A stretch of DNA of 37,970 bases from Armatimonadota bacterium (lineage in GTDB: Bacteria; Armatimonadota; Zipacnadia; Zipacnadales; VGFC01): NCBI GenBank assembly GCA_016869045.1, contig VGFC01000017.1:1-37970 (forward strand), written 5' to 3'. The translations under genes were made by a program, and so were the position numbers. Of this stretch, positions 1 through 8,550 are shown piece by piece; position 1 is the first letter of the stretch, and each line of letters starts with the position of its first letter. A model generated the notes under the pieces. That model had not been told where the DNA came from. It did not search any database and saw only the letters and a list, made by a program, of their open reading frames with translations.

Positions 1-323
1 CAGCCGGCCAGCGCGCCCGGGATCGCGTCGGCCGTGATGAGCGTCAGCACTGGCCCCGTCAGGCCTGTGTCTCTCGGCAGAGCCTCCATGCCCTCGCAGG
101 CGGCGGCCTCTAGCAGCGCCGCCATCACGCGGACGCGTGAGGCGGCCAGCCACTCTTGCTTCTCGCAAGCGAGCAGGGCCGCCCGGAGGCTCTCGAAGTC
201 CCGCAACTCAGCAGCACAGGCCACGCACTCCGCGGCGTGCGCGAGGGCATCGCGGGCCTGCGCGTCGGGCAGCATGCGGTCGAGGAGGTCGTGCTTGGCG
301 GACGCGAACTCTGCGCAGTTCAT
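1..323 (-). CDS. Putative zinc-finger anti-sigma factor (partial, runs off left edge)
   Basis: Minus-strand reading from ATG at 323 gives MNCAEFASAKHDLLDRMLPDAQARDALAHAAECVACAAELRDFESLRAALL..., open to the window edge. The HxxxCxxC motif (HAAECVAC) fits zf-HC2 anti-sigma factors. Overlaps the sigma factor stop by 4 nt (ATGA). Not listed in the ORF track because it is truncated. Confidence 0.75.
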   Translation of the reverse strand, partial: MNCAEFASAKHDLLDRMLPDAQARDALAHAAECVACAAELRDFESLRAALLACEKQEWLAASRVRVMAALLEAAACEGMEALPRDTGLTGPVLTLITADAIPGALAG

Positions 324-895
324 CGTGGTCTCTCCTGCGTCGGCGACTCACAGCTCAGGTACGGCCTCAGGGCCTCGCGCAGCCTCTCGCGCGCTCGATG
401 GACGCGGACTCGCGCCGCGCCCTCGGTGACACCCGTGACCCCGGCGACCTCCGCGTAGGAGAGGCCCACCATGTCACGCAGGAGCACCGCCTCACGACTG
501 TCGGGCGGAAGCAGCGCCACAGCGACGACGATCTGCGCGTGGAGCTCGTGCCGAAGCGCCTCGGCCTCGGGCAGCGCACCGCTCTCCGCAAGGCGCTCCA
601 GGACCGTCTCCACCCTCTCCGCATCTGCGACGCTCCACGCCCCGTCACGAAGCGCATTGCGCGCACGGTTGGCGGCGATGGTGAACAGCCACCCGCGCGC
701 GGACTCGGGCCGCGCAGCCGCCCGGTGCTGGAACGCCGCGACGAACGTCTCCTGCAGGAGGTCCTCCGCAAGATCGGCGTCGCCCACCATCCGCCGCAGG
801 AAGCGCAGGAGCGCCGGGCCCAGGTCCTCCACCAGCGCCGCGAAGTCCCTCGCGGCGATCCCCCGGCTGGGCGCTGGGTGAAGAGGCCGGATCAC
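320..895 (-). CDS. RNA polymerase sigma-70 family (ECF) sigma factor
   Basis: 191 aa; region 2 (LLRFLRRMVGDADLAEDLLQETFVAAFQHRA...ARGWLFTIAANRARNALR) and region 4 (LPPDSREAVLLRDMVGLSYAEVAGVTGVTEGAARVRVHRARERLREAL) are typical of ECF sigma factors. GTG start. Confidence 0.93.
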   Translation of the reverse strand: MIRPLHPAPSRGIAARDFAALVEDLGPALLRFLRRMVGDADLAEDLLQETFVAAFQHRAAARPESARGWLFTIAANRARNALRDGAWSVADAERVETVLERLAESGALPEAEALRHELHAQIVVAVALLPPDSREAVLLRDMVGLSYAEVAGVTGVTEGAARVRVHRARERLREALRPYLSCESPTQERPR

Positions 896-1028
896 GGCAC
901 GGCTCTCCGTTCTTGGGATGGCCCGTCATTCAGTGAGGACACGCGATTCGCCTTGTCGTTACAGTCCGGCGAGGGAGGCTAGACCCGTGCAGGGCGGGAA
1001 CTCAGCAGGCGGAGGTGCTCGCGCATCG

Positions 1029-3266
1029 ATGCAGGACCGTGCGACGGTCTTGGAGACGATTGAGGGCATCATCGAGAGCATCGTGTACCACGGCGAGGAC
1101 ACGGGGTTCACGGTCTGCCGCATTTCGGTGCCCGGCATGGTGCAGATGGCCACGGCGGTCGGGCCGTTCACGGCCCCGGTGGTCGGGGAATCCGTCCGGC
1201 TGCACGGGGAGTGGACGAAGCACCCGAAGTTTGGGATGCAGTTCCGGTTCGAGCGGTACGAGACCCTACGGCCGGCGACGGTGGAGGCTATCGAGAAGTA
1301 CTTGGGCTCGGGGCTGATTCGGGGCATCGGGCCGGTCATGGCGAAGCGGCTCGTAAGGCACTTCCGGGAGCAGACGCTGGATGTGCTGGACGCCGAGCCC
1401 GACCGCGTGCGGGAGGTGCCCGGTATCGGACCGACGCGCTCCGCGAGGCTGGCGGCCTCCTGGCGGGAGCAGAAAGCCATCCAGAACGTGATGCTCTTCC
1501 TGCAGGGCCACGCCGTGAGCGCCGCGTATGCCGTGAGGGTGTACCGGCACTACGGAGACGCGGCGATCCGCCTCGTGGAGGAAGACCCCTACCGGCTGGC
1601 GCGGGACATCTGGGGGATCGGGTTCAAGACCGCCGACCGGATCGCGCGCTCGCTCGACATCGCCGCCGACTCGATGAAGCGCCTGTCGGCCGGGCTCGAG
1701 CACGTACTGCTGGAGGCCATGGATGACGGGCACACCTACCTGCCGCGCGAGGTCCTGATCGCGCGCGCGGCGGAGGTCCTGGAGGTGGGCACCGATGTTG
1801 TGGAGGCGGCCCTCGCGGAGTGCCTCGCGGCGGACGAAGGCGAGCGCCGGCTGGACGAGGAGACCGGTCCGGACGGCGTGGTGGGGGTCTTCACCCGGCG
1901 GCTGCACCGGATCGAGATGGACCTCGCGGCTCACGTCAAGCGGATCGTGGCCGCCCTGCCGGAGCGCGCGCCTGCCCGGGCGCACACGCTGGGGTGGCTC
2001 GAACGGACCGCTACACGGCGGGGGATCGAGCTGTCGGAGCAGCAGGTGCAGGCGGTCGTGGAGGCGCTGCGCCGCCCGATGCTGGTCATCACGGGAGGCC
2101 CGGGCACCGGGAAGACGACGATCACCCGCACGATTGTCGAGGCCGCCGAGGCCCTCAATCGGCGCCTGGCCCTCGCGAGCCCGACCGGGCGCGCCGCCAA
2201 GCGCCTGGCTGAGGTGACCGGGCGGCCTGCGACGACGATCCACCGCCTGCTGGTCGTGGATCCCCAGACCTTTCGCTTCAAGCACAACGAGGCCGAACCG
2301 CTGGAGATCGACTTCCTGATCGTGGACGAGGCCTCGATGCTCGAAGTGACGCTGGCACGGGACCTCCTGCGGGCGGTGCCGGACCACTGCCAGGTGGTCC
2401 TCGTCGGCGATGTGGACCAGCTTCCCGCGGTGGGCGCCGGGAACGTGCTCGGCGACATCATCCGCTCCGGCGCGGTTCCTGTCATCCGCCTGACCCAGGT
2501 CTTCCGGCAGGCGGCGCAGAGCATGATCGTTCAGAGCGCCCACCGAGTGAACCGCGGGGAGTTTCCCGTCGTCGTATCTGCGGACGAGTGGCGGAACCAC
2601 AACTGCGTCTTCATCGAGGAGGAGGACATCGAGGCGCTGGCCCAGCGGGTGGTACACGTGGTGACCGACGTCCTGCCGAGGCGCGGGTGCCGGCGGGAGG
2701 ACATCCAGGTGATTGCGCCCATCTACCGTGGTGCTGCGGGTGTCAGCCGCCTGAACGACCTCCTCCAGGAGCACCTTAACCCTCCGGCGCCGACAAAGGC
2801 GGAGATGCGTCGGGGCGGCCGGCTGATCCGGGTCGGTGATCGGGTGCTGCAGCTTGTCAACGACTACGACAAGAACGTCTTCAACGGAGACATGGGCGTC
2901 GTGTCGGGGATGGACACGGTTCAGCAACTGCTGAGAGTGGCCTTCCCCGAATCGCTCGTCCACTATGACTTCTCGGAAACGGACCGGCTTCAGCTTGCCT
3001 ATGCGCTGACGGTCCACAAGAGCCAGGGCTCGGAGTACGAGGTCGTGGTGCTGGTGTTGCACCGCTCACAGTACGTCATGCTTCAGCGCAACTTGCTTTA
3101 CACGGGGCTGACCCGCGCACGGAAACTACTGATCATCATGGGCGACCGAAAGGCCGTGTGGACAGCGGTGCGGAATGACAAGATGATGTTGCGCTGGTCG
3201 CGCCTGGCCGACCGCCTGGCGGGTCGCCTGTCCGATGGCGATCCGCAGCCGCGGTTGCCGTTGTGA
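1029..3266 (+). CDS. recD2: RecD2-like SF1B ATP-dependent DNA helicase
   Basis: ORF 918..3266; likely start is the internal ATG at 1029 (MQDRATVLETIEGIIESIVYHGEDTGFTVCRI). Tandem HhH-like region (IRGIGPVMAKRLV, VPGIGPTRSARL), Walker A VITGGPGTGKTTITRTIV, Walker B DFLIVDEASM, C-terminal LTVHKSQGSEYEVV. Confidence 0.92.
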   Translation: MQDRATVLETIEGIIESIVYHGEDTGFTVCRISVPGMVQMATAVGPFTAPVVGESVRLHGEWTKHPKFGMQFRFERYETLRPATVEAIEKYLGSGLIRGIGPVMAKRLVRHFREQTLDVLDAEPDRVREVPGIGPTRSARLAASWREQKAIQNVMLFLQGHAVSAAYAVRVYRHYGDAAIRLVEEDPYRLARDIWGIGFKTADRIARSLDIAADSMKRLSAGLEHVLLEAMDDGHTYLPREVLIARAAEVLEVGTDVVEAALAECLAADEGERRLDEETGPDGVVGVFTRRLHRIEMDLAAHVKRIVAALPERAPARAHTLGWLERTATRRGIELSEQQVQAVVEALRRPMLVITGGPGTGKTTITRTIVEAAEALNRRLALASPTGRAAKRLAEVTGRPATTIHRLLVVDPQTFRFKHNEAEPLEIDFLIVDEASMLEVTLARDLLRAVPDHCQVVLVGDVDQLPAVGAGNVLGDIIRSGAVPVIRLTQVFRQAAQSMIVQSAHRVNRGEFPVVVSADEWRNHNCVFIEEEDIEALAQRVVHVVTDVLPRRGCRREDIQVIAPIYRGAAGVSRLNDLLQEHLNPPAPTKAEMRRGGRLIRVGDRVLQLVNDYDKNVFNGDMGVVSGMDTVQQLLRVAFPESLVHYDFSETDRLQLAYALTVHKSQGSEYEVVVLVLHRSQYVMLQRNLLYTGLTRARKLLIIMGDRKAVWTAVRNDKMMLRWSRLADRLAGRLSDGDPQPRLPL

Positions 3267-3310
3267 CGCCCGGAACAGAACTCACGAGAGAGTCCCCAGA
3301 GTGTGCGACG

Positions 3311-3934
3311 ATGACGGAATCGGTACCCACAAACCGAAAGGCGATCATATGCGAGGATGAGGCGCTGACCTCCGCCCGGTTGGCGCAGCAGTTGGAGGAG
3401 TTGGGGTATGACGTGGTCGCGCGTGCGTCGGATGGCCTGGAGGCCGTGGAGGCTGCGCAGGCCCACCATCCGGAACTCATTCTGATGGACATCAAGATGC
3501 CGGGCATGGACGGGCTGGAGGCTGCGCGCCGGATTCGGGGCGAGCAGCCGGGGGCGGCCATCGTGGTCATCACGGCTCACGTCAACGACGGCTTTATTGA
3601 CCAGGCGGTGGAGGCCGGCGTCGAGGGGTACCTCGTCAAGCCCGTCAGCCCTGAACAGCTCCGGGTGGCGCTCTCCCTGGCTCTGAGCAACTCACGGCGC
3701 CGCCAGGAGGCACAGGACGAGGCAGAGGAGGCGCGCGCGCGACTCGCCGAACGCAGGACGATCGAGCGCGCCAAGGGGATCCTGATGGACACCCAGGGGC
3801 TGTCCGAGAACGACGCGTACCGCCGCCTCCGAAAGCGCAGCCAGGACGAACGCCGCCCGATGGCCGAACTCGCTGAGGAGGTCATCCGCGCGAACAGCCT
3901 ACCCGCCGAGGGCGAATCGCGCCCCACTCCCTGA
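3311..3934 (+). CDS. Response regulator with REC and C-terminal ANTAR (RNA-binding) domain
   Basis: REC: AIICEDEALTSARLAQQLEELGYDVVARASDGLEAVEAAQAHHPELILMDIKMPGMDGLEAARRI. ANTAR: RRTIERAKGILMDTQGLSENDAYRRLRKRSQDERRPMAELAEEVI. Start taken as ATG 3311 within ORF 3263..3934. Confidence 0.92.
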   Translation: MTESVPTNRKAIICEDEALTSARLAQQLEELGYDVVARASDGLEAVEAAQAHHPELILMDIKMPGMDGLEAARRIRGEQPGAAIVVITAHVNDGFIDQAVEAGVEGYLVKPVSPEQLRVALSLALSNSRRRQEAQDEAEEARARLAERRTIERAKGILMDTQGLSENDAYRRLRKRSQDERRPMAELAEEVIRANSLPAEGESRPTP

Positions 3935-3954
3935 GACCGCCTTGCTCTGCTGAC

Positions 3955-4974
3955 ATGTCCAGCGATCCCTCTCGTCCCGGCGTCGAGGCGTGGCGTGTCG
4001 GTCTGCTGACGCACGCCATCGATGCCGTGTCGCAACCCGTTCTCATCGGGCAGGCCGATGGCACGCTCGTCTACGCCAACCCGGCCATGGAGAGGCTCCT
4101 TGGGTCCGAGCCCGGCGGACTGGCGGGCGCCAACGCGTGGGAGTTGCTGGCTCTGCCGGAGGATCGCGAACGTGTCCGGGACGCGGTGGGCGAGCCCCTG
4201 GCGGACACGCACGTCCTCGTCCGGGTCGGGGTGAGGACCCGCTCGGGGGCGGTCGTCCCGGTCGAGCTGACCCTCACCGTCTTCCGGGATGAGGCGAGCG
4301 GCGCCGAACTGGGCATCGCCATCGCGCGCGACCTCAGGGAGCAGAACCGAGCGGAAGCGGAACGCGCGATGCGTGAGCGCCAGCTTGCGCTCATGCTCCG
4401 CGAGGCCCACCACCGCATCAAGAACACTCTGCAGGTCGCGTCGGACATCCTCGCGCTTCAGGGCTCCGCGAGCTCCCCCGAGGTCCGCGAGGCGCTCGGC
4501 GCGGCGGCCGGTCGCATTCGCGCGCTGGCCGCCGTCCACGGGGGAATTCGGGCCGACCAAGACGTCACGCGGGTGCAGGTCCAGCCGCTCATCTCGGCGG
4601 TCGTCCAGGACCTGCGGGACTCCGCCGCCTCGAGCCCATCGGTCAGCTTCGAGATCACCCTCGAGGAGCATCCCGTCCCGTCGCGCGCGGCGTCCGGCCT
4701 GGCCCTGATCGCGATTGAGCTGGTTGCCAACGCCCTCGAGCACGGCCGCCCTGAGACGGTCCGCATCAGGTTCCAAGTCGCCGACGCCGTCGCGGTCCTC
4801 GACGTGTGCGACGATGGCCGCGACGATCCGCCCTCCGTCGAGGCCCATATCCCGGGCTTCGGGCTCAGGCTTGTCCGCTTGCTCGCCGAGGAACAGCTAC
4901 GCGGGACGTTCTCTCTCGGCCGCAGCGAGAGCTGGACGGTAGCGCGCGTCTCGTTCCCCGTCCCCGCGGACTGA
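3955..4974 (+). CDS. PAS-domain sensor histidine kinase, HisKA_2 type
   Basis: N-terminal PAS-like segment (AIDAVSQPVLIGQADGTLVYANPAMERLLG), phospho-acceptor REAHHRIKNTLQVASDILALQ (HisKA_2), ATPase segment (IELVANALEHGRPETVRIRF...DDGRDDPP...GFGLRLVRLLAEEQL). Lies 20 nt downstream of the ANTAR regulator. Confidence 0.9.
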   Translation: MSSDPSRPGVEAWRVGLLTHAIDAVSQPVLIGQADGTLVYANPAMERLLGSEPGGLAGANAWELLALPEDRERVRDAVGEPLADTHVLVRVGVRTRSGAVVPVELTLTVFRDEASGAELGIAIARDLREQNRAEAERAMRERQLALMLREAHHRIKNTLQVASDILALQGSASSPEVREALGAAAGRIRALAAVHGGIRADQDVTRVQVQPLISAVVQDLRDSAASSPSVSFEITLEEHPVPSRAASGLALIAIELVANALEHGRPETVRIRFQVADAVAVLDVCDDGRDDPPSVEAHIPGFGLRLVRLLAEEQLRGTFSLGRSESWTVARVSFPVPAD

Positions 4975-4976
4975 GA

Positions 4977-5157
4977 GCGTGCATGAGAAGGGTGGCCGGG
5001 CGCCATGAATGGCGCCCCTACACGATTGGGCGCGATGAATCGCGCCCCTACATCACAAACGACCGTACATCGCCGTCATGTAGGGGCACGATTCATCGTG
5101 CCCCCGTGTAGGGGCGTGATTCATCACGCCCGATGCCGTGCTCCTCATACACCCTCT
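4977..5157. repeat. Palindromic repeat cassette, copy 1 (four hairpin units, two per orientation)
   Basis: Units at 4998-5021, 5028-5051 (GGGCnnnATGAATnnnGCCCCTAC) and 5080-5103, 5108-5131 (the reverse complement form GTAGGGGCnnnATTCATnnnGCCC). Edges set by alignment with copy 2. Confidence 0.9.
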
Positions 5158-5169
5158 GAGGGCGGGGCG

Positions 5170-6288
5170 TCACTGCAGACGCTTGCGGAAGCTGAAGGCC
5201 CCGGCGGCGATCAGCACCACCCCGAAGCACAGCAGGGCCGTCAGCTCTCGCCACAGGTCCTCAACCCCACTGCCCTTCAGCATGATCGAGCGGATCACGG
5301 TGAGGAAGTAGCGCAGGGGAATCGCGTAGGTCAGCGTCTGCATCCACTGCGGCATGTTATGGATCGGGTAGGCGAAGCCCGAGAGGATGATCGAGGGCAG
5401 CATCACGAAGAACATGGTCATCTGCGCCTGCTGTTGCGTCCCGGAGACCGTCGAGACCAGCAGACCGGTTCCCAGGCAGGTCAGCAGGAATAGCAGTAGC
5501 GCTGCGAAGAGCAACGGGAAGCTGCCCTGCATCGGCACTCGGAACCAGAACAGGATCACACCCATCACCAGGAGCATGTCGGCGGTCGCGACCAGGCCGT
5601 AGGGCACGAGCTTGCCCAGAATCAGCTCCCAGGCCCTCAGCGGCGTGACCATCACCTGCTCCAGTGTGCCGGCCTCCCGTTCCTTCACGATGGACAGCGA
5701 CGTGAGATTGCCCGTGATCACCAGCAGCACCAGCCCCAGCACCCCGGGCACCATGTAGTACACGCTCTCGAGCGTCGGGTTGTAGAGGACGCGCGTGCGC
5801 AGGTCTACCGTCGGCGCCCGGCCACCGAGCCCCACGGCCCGCAACTGCTGGGCCGCGGCGCGAGCCCCATGCTGCGTGACGAGAGCGTTGAGGTAACCCG
5901 CCCCGATTCCCGCGGAGTTCGCATCGCTCCCGTCGATCAGCAACTGAACGACCGCCTTCCCCTGGCGCAGGTCTCCGCTGAAACCGTAGGGGATGTGCAG
6001 AGCCAACTGCGCCTGCCCGCGATCCAGCAGCGGGATGAGGTCGGTGGAGCGGCCGGTCTGTAACGCGATGACGAAGTAGCCCGAGTTCCCCACTTCGGCA
6101 ACGAGACGCGCGGACTCGGCAGACCGGTCGTCGTCGCACACCGCAATCGGCAGGTCCTTCACATCCAGGTTCGCCGCGTAGCCAAGCAGCGTGAGCTGGA
6201 TGATCGGCGCCATGATCGCCATCACGACCATACGCCGGTCGCGCCGGAACTGACGGAACTCCTTCTTGATGAGGGCCGCGAGACGCAT
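5170..6288 (-). CDS. ABC-2 type transporter permease (YbhR/YbhS-like)
   Basis: 372 aa; MRLAALIKKEFRQFRRDRRMVVMAIMAPIIQLTLLGYAANLDVKDLPIAVCDDD..., C-terminal six-TM segment with NLTSLSIVKEREAGTLEQVMVTPLRAWELILGKLVPY and LSGFAYPIHNMPQWMQTLTYAIPLRYFL. Confidence 0.92.
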   Translation of the reverse strand: MRLAALIKKEFRQFRRDRRMVVMAIMAPIIQLTLLGYAANLDVKDLPIAVCDDDRSAESARLVAEVGNSGYFVIALQTGRSTDLIPLLDRGQAQLALHIPYGFSGDLRQGKAVVQLLIDGSDANSAGIGAGYLNALVTQHGARAAAQQLRAVGLGGRAPTVDLRTRVLYNPTLESVYYMVPGVLGLVLLVITGNLTSLSIVKEREAGTLEQVMVTPLRAWELILGKLVPYGLVATADMLLVMGVILFWFRVPMQGSFPLLFAALLLFLLTCLGTGLLVSTVSGTQQQAQMTMFFVMLPSIILSGFAYPIHNMPQWMQTLTYAIPLRYFLTVIRSIMLKGSGVEDLWRELTALLCFGVVLIAAGAFSFRKRLQ

Positions 6289-6301
6289 GGCCGCCCCTAT
6301 C

Positions 6302-6476
6302 GCGTGTATGAGATGGGTGACCGGGCGCCATCAATGGCGCCCCTACGCGATTGGGCGCGATGAATCGCGCCCCTACGCCAACCGTAGACTGCCGTCATGT
6401 AGGGGCACGATTCATCGTGCCCGAGTGTAGGGGCGTGATTCATCACGCCCAGTGCCGTACTTCCCGTACGCCCTCT
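6302..6476. repeat. Palindromic repeat cassette, copy 2 (four hairpin units, two per orientation)
   Basis: Units at 6323-6346, 6353-6376 and inverted units 6399-6422, 6427-6450; same order and stem variants as copy 1; edges GCGTGTATGAGATGGGTG...CCCTCT match copy 1. Confidence 0.9.
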
Positions 6477-7612
6477 TACAGCCGCTTGCGGAAGCGGACG
6501 ATGCACACGGCGAGCAGCACGATGGACATGGCCAGCAACACAAGCAGCGGCGGCCAGACGACCGCCAGGCCAACGCCCTTCAGGTAGATCGGCCGCGTGA
6601 TCCGCAGGAAATGCGTCGCGGGAATCAGCGCGGAGATGATCCGCAGGAGCAGCGGCATGTTGCGGATTGGGAAGATGAAGCCCGAGAGCATCATCGTCGG
6701 CAGCAGCGTGGAGATGATCGCGGCCATCATCGCGATCTGCTGACGCTGCGCGATCGTCGAGATGAACAGCCCGAAGCTCAGCGCGCACGCGAGGAACACC
6801 ACGCTGCAGGCGAGCAGCAGCTCCACGCTGCCGGTCACGTAGACCTTGAACACGAGCGCACCCGTGCAGATCGCGATTCCCACATCCACCAGCCCGATGA
6901 CCACATAGGGAAAGAGCTTGCCCAGCAGGATCTCCGCTGCCAGAACCGGAGATGCCGCGAGCGTCTCGAACGTGCCACGCTCCCGTTCGCGGACGACCGC
7001 CCCGGAGGTGAGCAGCGCCCCCAGGATGACCAGGATCACGACGATCAGACCGGGGACGATGAACTGGCGGCTCTCCATCGCCGGGTTGTACAGGACCTTG
7101 CGCGCTACCGTCAGCGGCGGGTTCGCCGTGCGCACGTTCAGTCCCAGCCGCGCGTGCGCGCTCGCCTGCAGCCGCGCCGCCTGCGCGTTGATGGCACCGG
7201 CCAAGTAGTTCCGGGCGGTCGAGGCGGTGTTCGCGTCACTCCCATCGAGCAGCACCTGCAAGGCCACCGACTTGCCGCCCGACAGGTCCGCGCTCATGTG
7301 CGGCGGGATCACCAGCAGGAACAGGCACTGCCCGTGCAACACGAGCTGCTCCCCCTCCGCCGGGCTCCCCACCGAGGCCACGAGACGGAAGAGCCCGGAG
7401 TGCACCAGGTGCTCGCGAAGGCCCCGGCTCGCCTGGGAGTTGTCCATGTCGCAGAGCGCGAACGGCAGGTCGGTCAGGTCGAAGTTGATGCCCGCTCCGT
7501 TGATGATCAGGAGCGCGAAGGGCAGCACCAACGCCACGACGAGGCTGCGCGGGTCGCGCTTGATGTGGATCCACTCCTTGCGCGCCATCGCCAGCAGTCG
7601 TCGCCCGCTCAC
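6476..7612 (-). CDS. ABC-2 type transporter permease (YbhS/YbhR-like)
   Basis: 378 aa; MARKEWIHIKRDPRSLVVALVLPFALLIINGAGINFDLTDLPFALCDMDNSQAS..., GAVVRERERGTFETLAASPVLAAEILLGKLFPY, LSGFIFPIRNMPLLLRIISALIPATHFL. Overlaps the ATPase gene by 4 nt. Confidence 0.92.
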   Translation of the reverse strand: MSGRRLLAMARKEWIHIKRDPRSLVVALVLPFALLIINGAGINFDLTDLPFALCDMDNSQASRGLREHLVHSGLFRLVASVGSPAEGEQLVLHGQCLFLLVIPPHMSADLSGGKSVALQVLLDGSDANTASTARNYLAGAINAQAARLQASAHARLGLNVRTANPPLTVARKVLYNPAMESRQFIVPGLIVVILVILGALLTSGAVVRERERGTFETLAASPVLAAEILLGKLFPYVVIGLVDVGIAICTGALVFKVYVTGSVELLLACSVVFLACALSFGLFISTIAQRQQIAMMAAIISTLLPTMMLSGFIFPIRNMPLLLRIISALIPATHFLRITRPIYLKGVGLAVVWPPLLVLLAMSIVLLAVCIVRFRKRL

Positions 7613-8550
7613 TCCCCCACCTCCCTCGATCCGCTCGCCAGCGCGAGGAAGGCGTGCTCGAGCGTCGGCGTAACGGGCTCGATCTCCCCCACCGTCACAC
7701 CCGCGCTCCTCAGCCGGTCAGCCAGCAGTCCGGCGGGATCGCCCACCCCATCGCCTACCGCGGCGTGCAGCGCCGTGCCGAAGAGGGACACTTCGAGCAC
7801 TTCCGGCAGCGCCCCCAGCACTTCGACGGCGCGCATCGGCGGCTCCGCGCGCACCTGGAGCAGCGTGCCGGGCACCATCGCCTTCAGCGCCGCCGGTGGG
7901 CCTTCCGCCACGCGACGCCCCTCGTGGATCAGCAGTAGCCGATTGCAGTGCTCGGCCTCGTCCATTACGTGCGTCGTGACCAGCGTCGTCACGCCCGCGT
8001 GCGCGAGGTCCCCGATCAGCTCGAAGAAGCTGCGTCGCGCACCAGGATCTACGCCGCTCGTCGGTTCATCGAGGAACAGGATCGGCGGCTGGTGGACCAG
8101 CGCGCACGCCAACGCCAAACGCTGGCGGACGCCCGTGGACAACTCCGCCGCCGGGCGATCGCGCTCCGCTGCCAGGTTCAGCCGCGTCAGGAGTGCATCG
8201 GAGCGCTCCTCGAAGCGCCGCCTGGTCACGCCGTACACGCCGCCGTAGAACTCGAGGTTCTCGCCTACCGTGAGGTCGGGGTACAGCGAGAACTGCTGCG
8301 ACATGTACCCGATCTGCTCGCGGACGCGCTCCGGTTGCCTGCTGACGCTCATGCCGCCCACCAGGGCGTCGCCCTCTGTGGGCAGCAACAGGCCGCACAG
8401 CATCCGGATCGTCGTGGACTTGCCTGACCCATTGGGCCCGAGGAAGCCGAAGATCTCGCCGCGGGGAATCCCGAACGAGAGGTGGTCCACCGCCGTGAAC
8501 GAGCCGAAGCGCTTCACCAGTCCGTTCGCAACGACCGCCGCCTCAGACAT
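7609..8550 (-). CDS. ABC transporter ATP-binding protein
   Basis: Likely start MSEAAVVANGLVKRFGSFTAVDHLSF at 8550 within ORF 7609..8589; Walker A FLGPNGSGKST, signature LSTGVRQRLALA, Walker B ILFLDEPTSGVDP. Confidence 0.93.
   Translation of the reverse strand: MSEAAVVANGLVKRFGSFTAVDHLSFGIPRGEIFGFLGPNGSGKSTTIRMLCGLLLPTEGDALVGGMSVSRQPERVREQIGYMSQQFSLYPDLTVGENLEFYGGVYGVTRRRFEERSDALLTRLNLAAERDRPAAELSTGVRQRLALACALVHQPPILFLDEPTSGVDPGARRSFFELIGDLAHAGVTTLVTTHVMDEAEHCNRLLLIHEGRRVAEGPPAALKAMVPGTLLQVRAEPPMRAVEVLGALPEVLEVSLFGTALHAAVGDGVGDPAGLLADRLRSAGVTVGEIEPVTPTLEHAFLALASGSREVGE

Noticed and set aside
1266-3062. 598-aa minus-strand ORF antisense to recD2
   Set aside because: No motifs; mirrors the codon structure of recD2 on the plus strand.
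4998-5131. Hairpin units beside the ANTAR gene as ANTAR RNA targets (tandem hairpins with hexaloops)
   Set aside because: Loop AUGAAU (or AUUCAU on the other strand) has A1 but not G4, and the cassette recurs at 6302 between unrelated genes; it is better explained as a dispersed palindromic element. Kept only as an idea.
4977-5157. Cassette as a CRISPR fragment
   Set aside because: Units are inverted relative to each other, the hairpins vary in sequence, spacers are 4-28 nt and near-identical in the second copy; no cas genes.
6452-8248. 598-aa plus-strand ORF antisense to the permease/ATPase genes
   Set aside because: Composition (RDDPQEQRHVADWEDEAREHH...) is that of a shadow ORF and it crosses two well-supported opposite-strand genes.
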